Below, piece by piece: positions 1 through 10,882 of a DNA stretch of 64,000 nt. Under the pieces are notes generated by a model that did not search any database, had not been told where the DNA came from, and saw only the letters and a program-made list of their open reading frames with translations. Source of the stretch: Kingdonia uniflora (lineage: Eukaryota > Streptophyta > Magnoliopsida > Ranunculales > Circaeasteraceae); contig JACGCM010002198.1 in the NCBI GenBank assembly GCA_014058105.1, positions 1,625,001 through 1,689,000 of the forward strand. Direction: 5' to 3'. A program made the translations under genes and the position numbers. The number at the start of each line of letters is the position of its first letter. The first letter of the stretch is position 1.

Positions 1-917
1 ATGCTTCTAGACTATGGCGATGAGATGAACTTCCAAATCTTCAAATAAAAGTTAGTAGTTACAAAGAAATACTTGATGAGAACGAAGACATCTCTTTTAT
101 AAACAATTATGGATGAAGACTGAGTCAGAAAGAGGTGATTCGAACTTTAAACAAGAAAAACATAGTTAATGCATATTGGAGGAAGGTCCTAAAGAATAGC
201 TACTAATGCTAGGAAACATGGTAGCTACAATTCACATATAATTTAGTGTTCTCAGCAATTGAAAAAAGTGGATACTCTTGGCATTTTATAATATTAGGGT
301 ACTAAATAGGAAAAAAGTTGAAGCAAGGGTTGAATCCTAAGTTTTGCATTACGTATCAAATGTAATTTTGGGAGCACTTAATGCCCTATGCGAAAAAAAA
401 TCTTTCATTTTCAAATCGAATTACTACTGTTTGGACACTAATCCATTGTCCTGAATGCTCTAACCTCAGTAAAAAGCTAGGCCAAAGTGATAGCGAGGGG
501 GCCTGATAGTATAAATGTCGAGCTCATCACGTGTGAAACTTTTGTAATAATTTGGTAGCAATTGTGATATGTAGTTAGACTTGCAGGAGCCGACTTTGTG
601 AAAGGCCTAGAGGTGATGGTAAGAACCCGACCATCTCCATTTGGGCACTCACACCAAGCACTTCACACAGCTTACATGGGTCCTATGACTCCTATCCTTT
701 CCTTGATGACTTCAAACGATTCAATGACTGAGATAAGGCATCCGATTTGAGCTGCATCTCCAACATTTCATCATGGACTTTCATCGCCTTTCTTATTAAC
801 TTGTTATGACAAAGCCCAGTTGTTATAATCGATTAACAAAATCTGTCTTCCAAAATCTCGTCTGTTGTATGAAATATCGTGTAAAATCCGATCACCTTAT
901 CTTGTTTCAACATAGGT
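1..917. other. Gene-free stretch, nothing recognised
   Basis: I see no long reading frame, RNA gene or clear repeat here. The sequence is AT-rich with stops in all frames and resembles ordinary plant intergenic DNA. Confidence 0.5.
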
Positions 918-920
918 TAA

Positions 921-1326
921 CAGCCTCTGCAACACAGATCCCGCTCCGAATCCGGGCAGATAATTCAAATCCAAATTTGGAGTAGGGTGTTTCCTCAATA
1001 GTAAGTGAATGATGAGGTGATTTCAAGGTAGATTTGAAAATGGGTGATGACGTGTGGGAGAGAATAAGTTTTATTTTCTTTCTTTATTACCACGAACCCA
1101 CCACTTATGGGGACTTTAGTTGAGTTTTGAATGAGTTATTACCACTGCCCACCACTTTATAAGGACATTAGGTGGTTTTTGAGTGAGGCGCTTAATCAAC
1201 ACGCACCTAGCGCTGAGCGTTCCAGGAAGACTTGCTCCAGCTCCGAATCCGGATCTCTCTCTTGGCTCAGTTTTTGCACAATTTATCCGAATTTGGATCT
1301 AGAACGGGCATCTGTTGGAGATGCTC
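921..1326. mobile_element. Harbinger/Tourist-like MITE (406 bp)
   Basis: The element is bounded by TAA on both sides (918-920 and 1327-1329), the 3-bp target duplication typical of PIF/Harbinger elements. The left end reads CAGCCTCTGCAACACAGAT. The right end, on the reverse strand, reads GAGCATCTCCAACAGATG. The two match at about 11 of the first 14 bases. It has no coding capacity. Its right terminus, GAGCATCTCC, is shared with the MITE at 15069-15480 and resembles the ends of the two large PIF elements in this window, so those elements may have mobilised it. The short reading frames inside have no recognisable content. Confidence 0.6.
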
Positions 1327-1329
1327 TAA

Positions 1330-2249
1330 GTATGCATACCTTCAAAAGAGTCTACTCAAGTACCCCCCCCCCCCCCAATCCTTGATTATATCACTTCTAA
1401 TAGGTACTATGCGGTGGCTTTATTAATTGATTTTCTTGGCCTTCTCCGTATCTGTACCTTTTCGTGAATCATAGCTGTTTTGCAACAAAAATGCAGAAAC
1501 ATTATCTCAAGCGTATTCCCCAAAATCAAAAATTCTCAAGGGTGCATCTTTGATTTTACCCAAAAGATGGTAGATTTCGTCAACTTTGTCCTTTGTTTCA
1601 CACTTTTATTTTCTCGGCACTCTACCATCTTCAAACCAAAAACCAAAATCCAAAATATATCACTCACTCTGTATCTCCCTTCATTCGATTACTTGATTTT
1701 TTTTGGTGCAATGCTTCTATTAGGGAAAATATCTTCTCCCAATTAGTTCATTTACAGATATAATTACTAAGAGAAAAAAAACAAAAAAAACAAAAACAAA
1801 TAGCTTTTAGGATTTTTTGTGTTATTCTTGGTATTCGAAGATGAATAAATTAAATTAAACTCCAGAATTTTGCGATTCATTGTTAGATAAAATGACTCGC
1901 CTTACAGTTTACTATTGGATAACAATGATTGTAATGTATTCAGGAAATGACTGGAGTTACAACAGTGGTAGTTGCGGGTGGTGGTGGTTGCAACAAAATT
2001 GACAAATCCGTGAAAGTAATCCATTACTTGTTAGATAGTAGAACTTGGTGACTTATTTACTGGTTAGATGAAGAACAAAAGTAGGAAAGATAGTAAGGGA
2101 TGATTGTTCATTGAGTTATGAGTGGAGTGGGGAGAATTTTATCCTATACGGGCTTCTCTTTAACAATATTTATATGTAAAACTGATACGGGTAGTATCGT
2201 AGAGGGGTCGTTAGCCATTGTCGTAGGCCCCTCAAAGAACTTAATTTGT
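1330..2249. other. Gene-free stretch with a C14 homopolymer
   Basis: A run of 14 C lies at 1363-1376. Nothing else is recognisable. The open frames here (for example 1480-1746) have no motif, codon pattern or neighbouring signal that suggests a gene. Confidence 0.45.
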
Positions 2250-2660
2250 TCCAATTGAGTCTAATTAAATTTGTATTTCATTTAATAGTTGCTTCCGCCG
2301 ATTAATTTCCACTAAATTAGTATCAAAGCAGTTTTCTGATTCGAGGAATTGATGTATGAATGTGAGAGATGAGTTCTTGCGTGAGTTGGTAATGGCGCAA
2401 GCCAATTTTCTTAAGTCTTTCGCAACGAGACATGATGAATAGGGAGATGAGGATCGTTTACCCAATACCCACGATGTGGAGAGAGACTCTGGCGTCCCAA
2501 GGTCGTCTGAGGCCCAAGCCAACCACCTGGTCAGTGCCCGACTCAAATCCGAGACCCCGAGTTCAGCATCACAAAATAGGCCCAACCACCCAATACGGCC
2601 TCAAGTCCGACATAAATGCACTCGACTGCCACCCTTCGACCACCATCATCCCATAACCCC
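2250..2660 (+). mobile_element. Relic of LTR-retrotransposon leader and gag start
   Basis: At about 2319-2332 the sequence TTAGTATCAAAGCAG resembles the plant primer-binding site TGGTATCAGAGC, which is complementary to initiator tRNA-Met. It follows AT-rich sequence such as LTR ends often show. Just downstream, from about 2357, a frame begins MNVRDEFLRELVMAQANF and soon meets a stop. Its composition recalls the start of a gag protein. No LTR pair, RT or integrase is visible nearby. I read this as a small, heavily decayed fragment, and chance similarity is possible. Confidence 0.3.
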
Positions 2661-4110
2661 ATTTCGACAGCAAAAAAAATAAACCCTAGCATACCGCCAC
2701 CCAAACTCACTGACCATCTACCCCTCTTTTCGACTGTTGCAACCACCTCACCGAAAACTATTGGTGGCTTCTCGGCCCCCTACCTCACGTCTAAAAATGT
2801 GTCGTTTCCTCACACTTTACCCTTATGTGCCTCAATTAATCGTACCCTAAAAATTGACCTAATAACCCCAAGTTCTAGCTCCGCAATAATATTTTTCGCA
2901 CAAGATGCATTACCAATATGCGTCTTTGCGAGGTAATTATTGACGGTGGGTCCATTGGGAATTTAGCTTGTGTGTGTGTGTGAGAGAGAGAGCAAAAAAT
3001 ACCCAATTTTGTGATGGAATTGGAATTTAAGAGTGTAGTGTAAACATACTCTTATCGGTCGATTATTAATTAGGTAAAGAATGCAAGCTATCCATCCAGG
3101 CAGGTAAGATATTGGGAGTTGTCTAAATGGAAGTTTATGATTTAGATGGGATTCTTCAAAGACCTAATGCGTTTGGTTAGAAGAATTGAAGACCTGGTTT
3201 AATATGAGGTAAGTAGATTCCACTGTGGCTCATCGGAGGTAAATAGATTCTGCTGTAGCTCATCACAGTGAGACATATCTTAAGAGCACCTCCCGTCATC
3301 GTTCCATTGGATTTAATGTATTCCTATTTGTTTTGTAGTAGGTTATGTATTTTGTATTTTCCTATTTTTTCATGGGAACTTTATCGTGGTAACATTTGGT
3401 GCCGTCTTGTTTCTGCTATAGATAGCCTTTAGTTGATGAAACTTCGTTCAAGAAAAATAGAATAAAGGTGGATTTTAATTTGCAACTTTTCAATGGAGTA
3501 GAAGAAATTCTTGAACGAAATAGTGTTTTCCGGTGTCTGCTTACCTTCTTAGGAGTCATGAAAAGTTTCCAACCCGAGAATTGCGTAAGTGAAATATCTC
3601 TCTCTCTCTCTCCGGCTTAACCTTAACCCATGAGAAGTTTCTCCTCGCCTATAGCCCTGGCCAACGCCTATGCTCAACTTAACCAGGCCCAATTATTTGT
3701 TACTCGATCTGAAAGTCTTGCTCTCTGTTTTCCTTCTGGAGTATGGTTTGACCTGTATATTTATTTGATATCATGTTTTAGTATCTGTAATGTGATTATT
3801 AATCATTGTCCTTTTGTCAATTATTCTGCAAAGCAAACAATTCTATACTTGTAGCCCCCCCACCCCCCGGTCGGCCGCATGAGTTTTGTATCTCTTTGCC
3901 CTTCAAAATTGCCGTGCATTAGTTGGTGATTCAAATTTTTATTAGAAGATATTTATGTAATTTATCAAATATGTTTTCAACTCCATCAATCGTGAAACTT
4001 ATTGTGTCTGGATGTGGGTGATTATTTACATTGTATGGCTCTCCCTCTTGTCGCTATTTCATGCTCTTGGATAACCCTGGTCTCTTATCTTGAATTTATC
4101 TGCAATTGTT
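2661..4110. other. Gene-free stretch with simple repeats
   Basis: It holds a GT then GA microsatellite (about 2971-2993), a TC run (about 3598-3611) and a C-rich tract (about 3856-3869). A roughly 43-bp imperfect direct repeat lies near 3208-3275 (gtaagtagattcc... / gtaaatagattct...). A short frame at 3630-3854 is not supported as a gene. It could be the degenerate 5' part of the NudC-like pseudogene that follows, but I see no homology to prove that. Confidence 0.4.
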
Positions 4111-4117
4111 TGAACAG

Positions 4118-4975
4118 TTCCAAATGAGGGCGGTGGTTTTGATATGGAAAATTATTCCTGGACAAACTCTGGAAGATGTCACTGTTATTTTTCCTCTTCC
4201 TCCTATAACTGATCCAAAGTGTGTTCATATTAATATAACTGACAACAATTTGAAATACTATTTGAAGCTCGGACTTCAGAATAAGCCTCCTAATGTTGAG
4301 GTAAGTTTCTCTGATGCTTCTCTTTATGTGAGCTTATATAATTTTATTTGTAAACCTGTTTCCATGACCACATTATTATAATTTGATATATTTTTCTATT
4401 TTTGTAATTTTATTGTTGATATTTCTTCTGTTATGCTACTGCCAGGGTGAGCTTTATAGACCTGCCGTAGTTGATGAATGCATTGTGAACGGAGGTGACA
4501 TTATTTTGAGGCTTTTCTCTTTTGTAATATTGTAATTAACCTTATACATCCAAGCACCATCAATCTATTGATCTCTATAGATAAATCTTAAGTATGTTCT
4601 ATCTGCCCACTAGACCATTACCATACCTTATTTGCAACTCGTTCCAAATGTATTTGATAAATTTGATTGGAGGACCATGTTACTCTCGATTGCATCGGAT
4701 GTTTTGTATTGAAGCCTTCTAGGATACGTACAAGATATTTTTCTTAAGTTCAGTATCATAGGTCCTGAGTTTTTTGAATGATGACTTCCTTGTTTATCTG
4801 TATTTGCTCATTTCTTCATTACCTACGTTCTTAATGTTCTGTGATACTCATTTTTCATTGCAGAACAGTCCGTCACCGTTATTTTTCTAAAGGAAAAAAA
4901 TTAACTGGTGGAATTATTTCGTGAGAGATGAAGTCAATCTTCAGATATCTGAATCTATGGACATTCTGGTAATAT
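4118..4975 (+). pseudogene. Broken NudC/BOBBER-like CS-domain (p23/HSP20-fold) gene
   Basis: NudC/BOBBER proteins are cytoplasmic HSP20-fold co-chaperones. The first piece (about 4118-4165) reads GGGFDMENYSWT, matching the N-G-x-D-x-E-N-Y-x-W entry to the plant CS domain. A one-base frame change follows, then TLEDVTVIFPLPP and a beta-rich stretch to PPNVE. A GTAAGT donor lies at about 4301, and an acceptor near 4443 leads into GELYRPAVVDEC, equivalent to the family GELYxxVKPDDC segment. After another intron-like gap, about 4862-4970 encodes QSVTVIFLK and then, in another frame, NWWNYFVRDEV, equivalent to the WWK..VKGEPEID end of the domain. Domain order and intron positions are preserved but the frame breaks at least twice, so I call it a pseudogene. 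Sequencing indels are the alternative. Confidence 0.6.
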
Positions 4976-5464
4976 ACTCATGACATGTTCCTTCCTTTTC
5001 TTTGTATTTCAGTGAAAACTTATAGAAAACAATTCCACTACACGTTATTAAAGAAAATAAATTTAATAATAATAATTTTCTTATTCACAATGTTCCTTCC
5101 GTTCCATTGGATGTGAAGCTGCTTCTTTAGGCCTAAGCCGTTCTGCCAATCCTTTGGCCATATCAACACCTAGAAAGTCACCAGAATAAATGATCAACTG
5201 TTGGTGGATCTAAATGATTGAAGTTTACTACTGTAAATGATCCCAAAGTACTATTTTGTTATCGTTTTATAGTGGATATTTTCATGAAGGGAGTAGATAT
5301 AACTTTGTTGTGAACAAAAAGTTAATTTATTGATGGTATTGTTATAGAAGTTGTGAAGGAAAGATTACGATTTTCAGCTGTTTACTGTTATTTTTTAAAG
5401 AGGTTTTGTTCTCTCTATAAAATCAGGTTACTGAGTTTTTAACTACTGACCTTAATCTGTTAAG

Positions 5465-5955
5465 TAGTTCGAGCTACCATACGCAAAGGATCAACCATCG
5501 ATGATGGATCAACCATCAATGTCTGAACAGCCATCGGTTTTCAAGGATCTTTCAGTGTTGAGGAACCGACACACGACAATTTCACCCCCACTGGGTACAT
5601 TGTAGAAGCAGTTGATCAGTTTGGTGGCGAGAGAATCCGCTGGTTGACCAAATATGATAGAGGAGTAGAAACAGGACAGAATCTTAAAGCGGTAAAAGTA
5701 CGACCTGTTTCTTGTTCTTCTTTCTCTATAAAATCAGGTTAACTGACCTTATTATTTTATGCAGTTTGAGCAACCATCCATTATTGATGAACCATGTCTG
5801 AAGAACCATAAATTTTCGAGGAACTTTCAGTGTTGGAGCAACTGACATGCGACACCTCTCACACAATGAGTTTCATTACAGAATCAGTTGACAAGTTTCA
5901 CAGCCAGAGCATCCCTTGGTTTACCAAACACGATGCAAGAGTAGGAATGAAACAT
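5465..5955 (+). pseudogene. Tandemly duplicated unknown exon pair
   Basis: Two related blocks, about 5465-5700 and 5765-5950, share an order of phrases: a repeated Q-P-S motif, S-E-Q/E-P, F-x-x-L-S-V-L, then in a shifted frame EAVDQFGGERIRWLTKYD in the first and ESVDKFHSQSIPWFTKHD in the second. Both change frame between the first and second half, so neither encodes a continuous protein. The sequence between them (TTTCTCTATAAAATCAGGTTAACTGACCTTATTATTTTATGCAG) looks intronic and is itself partly duplicated upstream near 5410-5440. I do not recognise the family. It may be the downstream part of the NudC-like locus or a separate decayed gene. Confidence 0.35.
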
Positions 5956-6302
5956 AGTCTTAGTATTGTGCTTACATCTTGAGTAGGGGCTTCATCTTTT
6001 GGATCACTCGTTATCCTGGTGTGCAACTTAAATTTTAGAGTACTAGTAAAGACTTTCAATTGGGTCTGCTTTCTTTTGTGGCTTGGCCTGGTTACTGTTC
6101 ATTTCACTAGTTATTCTGTTCATATCACCATTATCGCGGTCATGACTTCCTAAAAGGTCCAAATTCTTTTATGGTTACTGGATTCAATGCAAACATTGTT
6201 AACAGGAGCTTACTTTGATAACCTGATAATACTAAGGCTAAACTTGAAGTTTTAACTTCTTTGGTAATCCCATCTGGGGGTGGGGGACGGATTCGGGGAC
6301 CC
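5956..6302. other. Gene-free stretch left of the PIF element
   Basis: I see nothing here except the probable left tip of the element described at 13267-17219. The bases CCC directly before the TAA target site may belong to it. Confidence 0.4.
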
Positions 6303-6449
6303 TAAGAGCATAGCCAGCAGGGTCAAACCCAAACTTACACTTTTAGCCTCCCAGCAGTGAAAAAACGGGTATGGGTTGGCCGAGCTGGACGTGTCAGAAC
6401 CAAACCGAGTTTGAGGAGCTCAAACTAAAAAAAAAATGAGTTTGACGGT

Positions 6450-6513
6450 GTTTGGATTACCACGCGGTGTTCTTTTTACCAGAGTAAAATGAACACCGCG
6501 TGGTAATCCAAAC
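6450..6513. repeat. Perfect 23-bp subterminal hairpin
   Basis: The arms 6450-6472 and 6491-6513 are perfect reverse complements (core ACCACGCGGTGTTC / GAACACCGCGTGGT) around an 18-base loop. Related single copies occur at about 9760-9773 and in the right end at 13052-13125, where several GGTAAAAGGAACACCG-type copies cluster. Subterminal repeats of this kind are usually transposase or ORF1 binding sites; that role is inferred. Confidence 0.65.
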
Positions 6514-6613
6514 TTCTCCAATCTCAATTATTTCCCCTCATCACTCTCTGGCTACTTCTTCTCCCTCAAAACCAATTGCAGGGCATAGAGGAGAACTTTT
6601 ACGCTCTCCCCAA

Positions 6614-8061
6614 ATGGTAAACTCTGGCACCAGTAGTAATAACTCTACATCGTCGACCCCATCCTCCTATAACCCACCTTTAACACTATTCGTTCAACAC
6701 CCATCATCACAATTCACTCCATACCTCTACCACAACCAATCGCAATTCCAACTTCAATTTCAATCACAGACCTTACCTCCGTTTACCATGTCGCAAGGGG
6801 ATCCTAGTTATGGACAATATCAAAAATCATTTACACTCTTTCAACCGCAACCTCAGGCGTTCAGCCCGTACTATCAACTCTATCCGCTCACTCAACCTCA
6901 AGTTTTTTAACCTCCAAATTACTTTCAGAACTACGTACCTATTCCATGGTGAATCTACTCAGCACAATCAAAGTGACGCAAATGCGTCAATACCTGTTGA
7001 AGCGGCACCCCAAAAAGATAAAAGAAAAGAGCACCCGCAAAATAAAGACAAAGTGTGCAAGTGCCAGAAGATGCTGAGTTTTTGGACGAGACGGATGATG
7101 CTGGACTGCATTGGACGGAAGCAGACTTTACGTGTCTCGCAAGGGCGTGGGTAACAACTTTTGTCCAAACAGTGCGCCGCACAAATGATTTTACCTTCTA
7201 TCAAAATGTCAACATTGCCTTCAACAGTGACCTCGAGTGCCCCACACGACGATCAAGTTGGTCGACAAAATCTCAGTGATATACCCTTAATGCACAATGT
7301 GTGGCGTACAAGGGGATAGTTGCTCAAGAATGATTAAGGAATAACAGCAGAAAAATAGAAGAAGATCGGGTACGTTCTAATTTCCTTTAACTCAATTTTG
7401 TTTATTTCTCGCGGATATAAACGTTATTTATTTATATTTAGTAATTTTGTGAATTGTAGGAAAACGATGTACACAAGATCTATCAATGCTTGAATGGCGG
7501 CGATGACTTCAAACACCGTGAAGCGTATAAGATTTTGGCGCGAGAACCGCGATAGGCCAACCTAAGGGATGATGGGTTGAACCATGCAGGGAATGTACCA
7601 AGAAATGTAGCCAGGAGAACATCAGACATTTCTTCTCCAGGAAACTCGGTCGGATCAAACAATCTATCAGAGGACCCCGACGGCCCACCTACACCTTAAT
7701 CCGCGAGCCCAAATTATGAATTAGATGGTTAGTTGTATGAGGATGGAAGCAGACCCATTGGCCAAAAACTCTTTAGAAAGAACATTGCAACACAAAAGGC
7801 ATTAGATGGTGTTGTTGCATCTGGTAGTGGTATCCAAACAATGTTGGATGAACTACGGTTGGAGAAGAGGCAAGCGAAAGAAGAAGAGCGGAAGCAAATC
7901 AGCAATGGCAAGCCAAATTGGATTTGAAACAAACAAAGGAAAATCGTAAAATCATGGATAAAGATCTGAGTAATCTTTATGGACCTGTATTGCAATACTA
8001 TCTGCAAAGGCAAGCTGAGGTCATGAAACGTTTGGCCAAGAGGAGAGGACCAGGTACTTGA
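6614..8061 (+). pseudogene. PIF/Harbinger ORF1 (Myb/SANT-like partner protein), broken
   Basis: ORF1 is the DNA-binding partner needed with the PIF transposase. From the ATG at 6614 a Q/S/P-rich tail runs to a stop at 6908-6910. The frame then shifts, and 7055-7279 carries LHWTEADFTCLARAWV and TNDFTFYQNV, the WT..E...L..AW and FW..V signature of the trihelix-like SANT region. An intron-like gap lies at about 7370-7458. The following block has HREAYKIL, NVPRNVARR and SPGNS, then RPIGQKLFRKN and a charged helix LDELRLEKRQAKEEERKQ. In another frame it continues to KRLAKRRGPGT and the stop at 8059-8061. At least three frame breaks are present. The element at 58-64 kb has a homologous ORF1 sharing RNVAR and SPGNS. 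Confidence 0.7.
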
Positions 8062-8320
8062 AGTGGTGATGAAATGTATTTTAACTTTATTGTATATATA
8101 ATTTTTCTTTCCAAGAATGTATTCGTTTGAATAATGTACTTTGCTATTGAAGAATGCAATCTTGTTTTCGAAATGTTTATTTCTGATATTATTGCGTTAA
8201 AGCAAATACAAGATTAATACAATATCAAAAACTTGTACGACAAGAAGCATTAAATTACATAAAAAACACTCAAATATTACAAGAAATTGAGTACTAGGTT
8301 TGAAGATTTCCCTTCACGGC

Positions 8321-9627
8321 CTACAAATGCTTGATTAGATCATCTTTTAGATCAAAGTGCAGTTCTCGACTTCGAATGCGGTTCATTTTTGATATAAAAG
8401 ATTCTATTGTTCCGTGCTCGCGTATAATATTGAACCGTTTGCCTTCGATGGTTGAGGGATCAGCTGGATTGCAGTAAGTATGATGGGAATGAACCTCGTT
8501 CCTCTTCGGCGATCATATTTTGCATTATCACGCGTCTTCATGACATTGTTCAAAGCCTCAGGTTTCCATAATTTAACCGGATTTTTTACAACATTAAACC
8601 GAGATTGTAAAATCCCAAACGCTCGTTCTACGTCTTTTCGACAACTTTCTTGTTGTTGAGCAAAAAAAATTTGTTTCGCTGTAACCGGATTTGATATGGT
8701 TTGGACAAGCGTTCCCCATTTGGGATATATGTCATCCATTAGGTAATACTCCATATCATAAGCATTTCCGGCAATTGTGTAATTGCAAGGTGGGGCGATA
8801 CCATCGGCCAGGTCGGTGAAAAGATGTGATCGTTGCAGGACATTGATATCATTGTTAGACCCTAGTAACCCAAAAAAACATGCCAAATCCAAAGGTCGTG
8901 TGAAGCTACCGCTTCAAGAATTAGTGTCGCCTTGGGGTAATGACTAGTAAATTGACCGTACTAAGCTATGAGGTAATTTTTCCATATCCAATGCATACAA
9001 TCAAGGCTTCCTAGCATGCCGGGAAATCTCTGTGACTCTCCGATCGCTTTTAACCTTTCGACGTCTGCCGCGTTTGGTGCTCAAAGATATTCTTCGCCAA
9101 TTTTTTTTTATAACCCCAACACACAAAACCTTTCCATACATAACAAGGTTGTGCTTTCTTCTATTTGGATATACTCGTCAAAAAGATCTGCCGCAACACT
9201 GCAGTTTATGAAGTGTAGTGCTGCGACTACCTTTTGGTACGGTAATAACCCCATAGTACTAGGCGTTGTTGGGTTTTTGGACAAAGTAATGATCATGTGC
9301 AACGACTGCATTGAATATATGCATAAACATGTCTCTACTAATACGAAAACGTCACCGAAATTCCCATGGCTCATATGTGCAATTCAGCTTGAAGTAGTCC
9401 CGTATAATGTTGTAATGCCCCAATGGGTGATCTCGCTTCTTTCTCTTATCCTTACGGCCCATGACACTCCCACCATGACTCGAAGTTGTATCATATACTA
9501 CTAGGTTTGTTGCAGTTTGGTGCAGAACGCAAATTACCGCGGCACAATCAAAGATATGATCGTCAAAGGAGGACGACAATACACGTGGAGGATCACCAAT
9601 GGATGAATCGGATGATGAAGAGGACAT
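8321..9627 (-). pseudogene. PIF/Harbinger DDE transposase (DDE_Tnp_4), broken
   Basis: The probable start is the S-rich MSSSSSDSSIGDPP at 9627. It is followed by GGSVMGRKDKRKKRDH, by MGLLPYQKVVAALHFINC at about 9255-9200, by GMLGSLDCMHW with the first catalytic Asp (about 9000), by GLLGSNNDINVLQRSHLF with the second Asp, and by RKDVERAFGILQSRFNV with the catalytic Glu. The C-terminus changes frame twice, through MQNMIAEEERGSF, and ends ...LKDDLIKHL at 8321. The catalytic residues are all visible but frames change between blocks, so no full protein can be made. Block order is identical to the transposase at 58.7-60.1 kb. It is convergent with ORF1. Confidence 0.75.
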
Positions 9628-9819
9628 TTGAGGCTGTGGAGTTGAGAGAAGGGTGTAATACCAGATGGGGAACAAGTTTCCAATTGAAGAGAGAAGTGTA
9701 AAAGGGGGAAGAAGAAGATATGGGTCTTGAAAATCAGGGATTTTGCAGTGAAAAAAACACTGCGCGGTGTTCTTTTCACCGCCAAATGCTTGTTTCTATT
9801 TAAATAGACTTAAGGTATG

Positions 9820-9955
9820 TTCGAATAAAATAGCTCAGTACAAAGTCTGTTCGAACAGACTTTGGGTCTATTCGAATAAAATTGCTCAGGTAGAAAATTG
9901 TTCGAATAAAACCTTATTTTTTTTCGAATAAAAAGGGGTCTGTTCGAATAGATAT
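9820..9955. repeat. Cluster of six TTCGAATAAAA motifs
   Basis: TTCGAA-centred repeats start at 9820, 9850, 9871, 9901, 9923 and 9943, at intervals of about 20-30 bases. Most extend as TTCGAATAAAA. They sit just outside the transposase promoter side, inside the PIF element. TTCGAA is palindromic, so each could bind a dimeric protein. Confidence 0.6.
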
Positions 9956-10091
9956 TAGAAAAACTCATTTTTGAATTCAAGACTCAAACAACAACGGCTA
10001 CTTCCTCAGGTAGGTCCTTCACAACGGGCTACTTATTTTGGATCACAACGACTAATTTTGGATCACAACGACTACTTTTTGCTTTATATAT

Positions 10092-10425
10092 ATGTTGGCT
10101 GGAGATGCTCTAACAACACTCATCTGCTTGAACTCAATAATGCCGAGTTTTTCTACTGTAACACAAGATTCTTCGGTGGTATTTGGCTGGAATGAAGACT
10201 GCGCCCTGACCACGACCTGGCAGTATTTTGTTGATAATCCACCTCTCCGACAACTCAACTTCAATCAGTTATGTAATAGAATTCATGTCCAATTCAGGAT
10301 GCACACAAAACTTTGATACCCTCCTGGAGATTTATACAACAGGTGGAATGTTATTAAGGCTAAGTGTGATGAATTTCATGAGATACGGATGAGTATTGAT
10401 ATACGGGTCAAAGTGTTCCACTAGC
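10092..10425 (+). pseudogene. Second ORF1-like (SANT) relic inside the PIF element
   Basis: The frame from 10092 reads TTTWQYFVDNPPLRQLNF, then a stop, then YNRWNVIKAKCDEFHEI. This follows the general spacing W..F....L..RW..I...C..F found after the SANT helix of PIF ORF1 proteins. It is short, has stops and has no neighbouring exon I can add. It may be a leftover from an earlier ORF1 copy or part of a different gene; the assignment is weak. Confidence 0.3.
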
Positions 10426-10440
10426 CTATATTCTCTGCGA

Positions 10441-10882
10441 AGCCAGAGATGAATGATATGACAAATAAAACCAACCTTTCCCGTTCGAGACTCCATACGA
10501 TTTTTTTTACCGGAACTACGTCCCGTCTGATCCTCCTATAAATTATCGGCTAGAAAACTATGGACGGGATCCGCTCCCCCTTACTGAATAATCTGAGTTT
10601 ATTCCTTACATCAGACGTGAATGATGAATTAAATTTAATTATTTCTATTTTGAGTTATATTTCGTGCGTAGAACTACTATTTCAAGAATTGTAATTGCAT
10701 TTCTATTTAAATTTAAGACTCAAAATAAATTGATTAATATTGAATTATATAAAGAAATGTGACTTCAGGTCGTACAAGTACTTATATAGAGAAACAAACC
10801 CAAAAATTAACAATAGAATTTTTTAAAGACTGATGTTTACAATAAAAGATTACGTTTACAAAAAGATCAAAAACACTTATAT
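10441..10882. other. Gene-free interior of the PIF element
   Basis: This is AT-rich sequence between the ORF1-like relic and the end of the PMD gene. I see nothing in it. Confidence 0.4.

Noticed and set aside
1131..1746. Short plus-strand ORFs (84, 64 and 88 aa)
   Set aside because: They lie across a MITE end and a poly-C run, with no recognisable motif or codon pattern.
9016..9504. 162-aa plus-strand ORF
   Set aside because: It is antisense to the PIF transposase, whose catalytic blocks are read on the minus strand.
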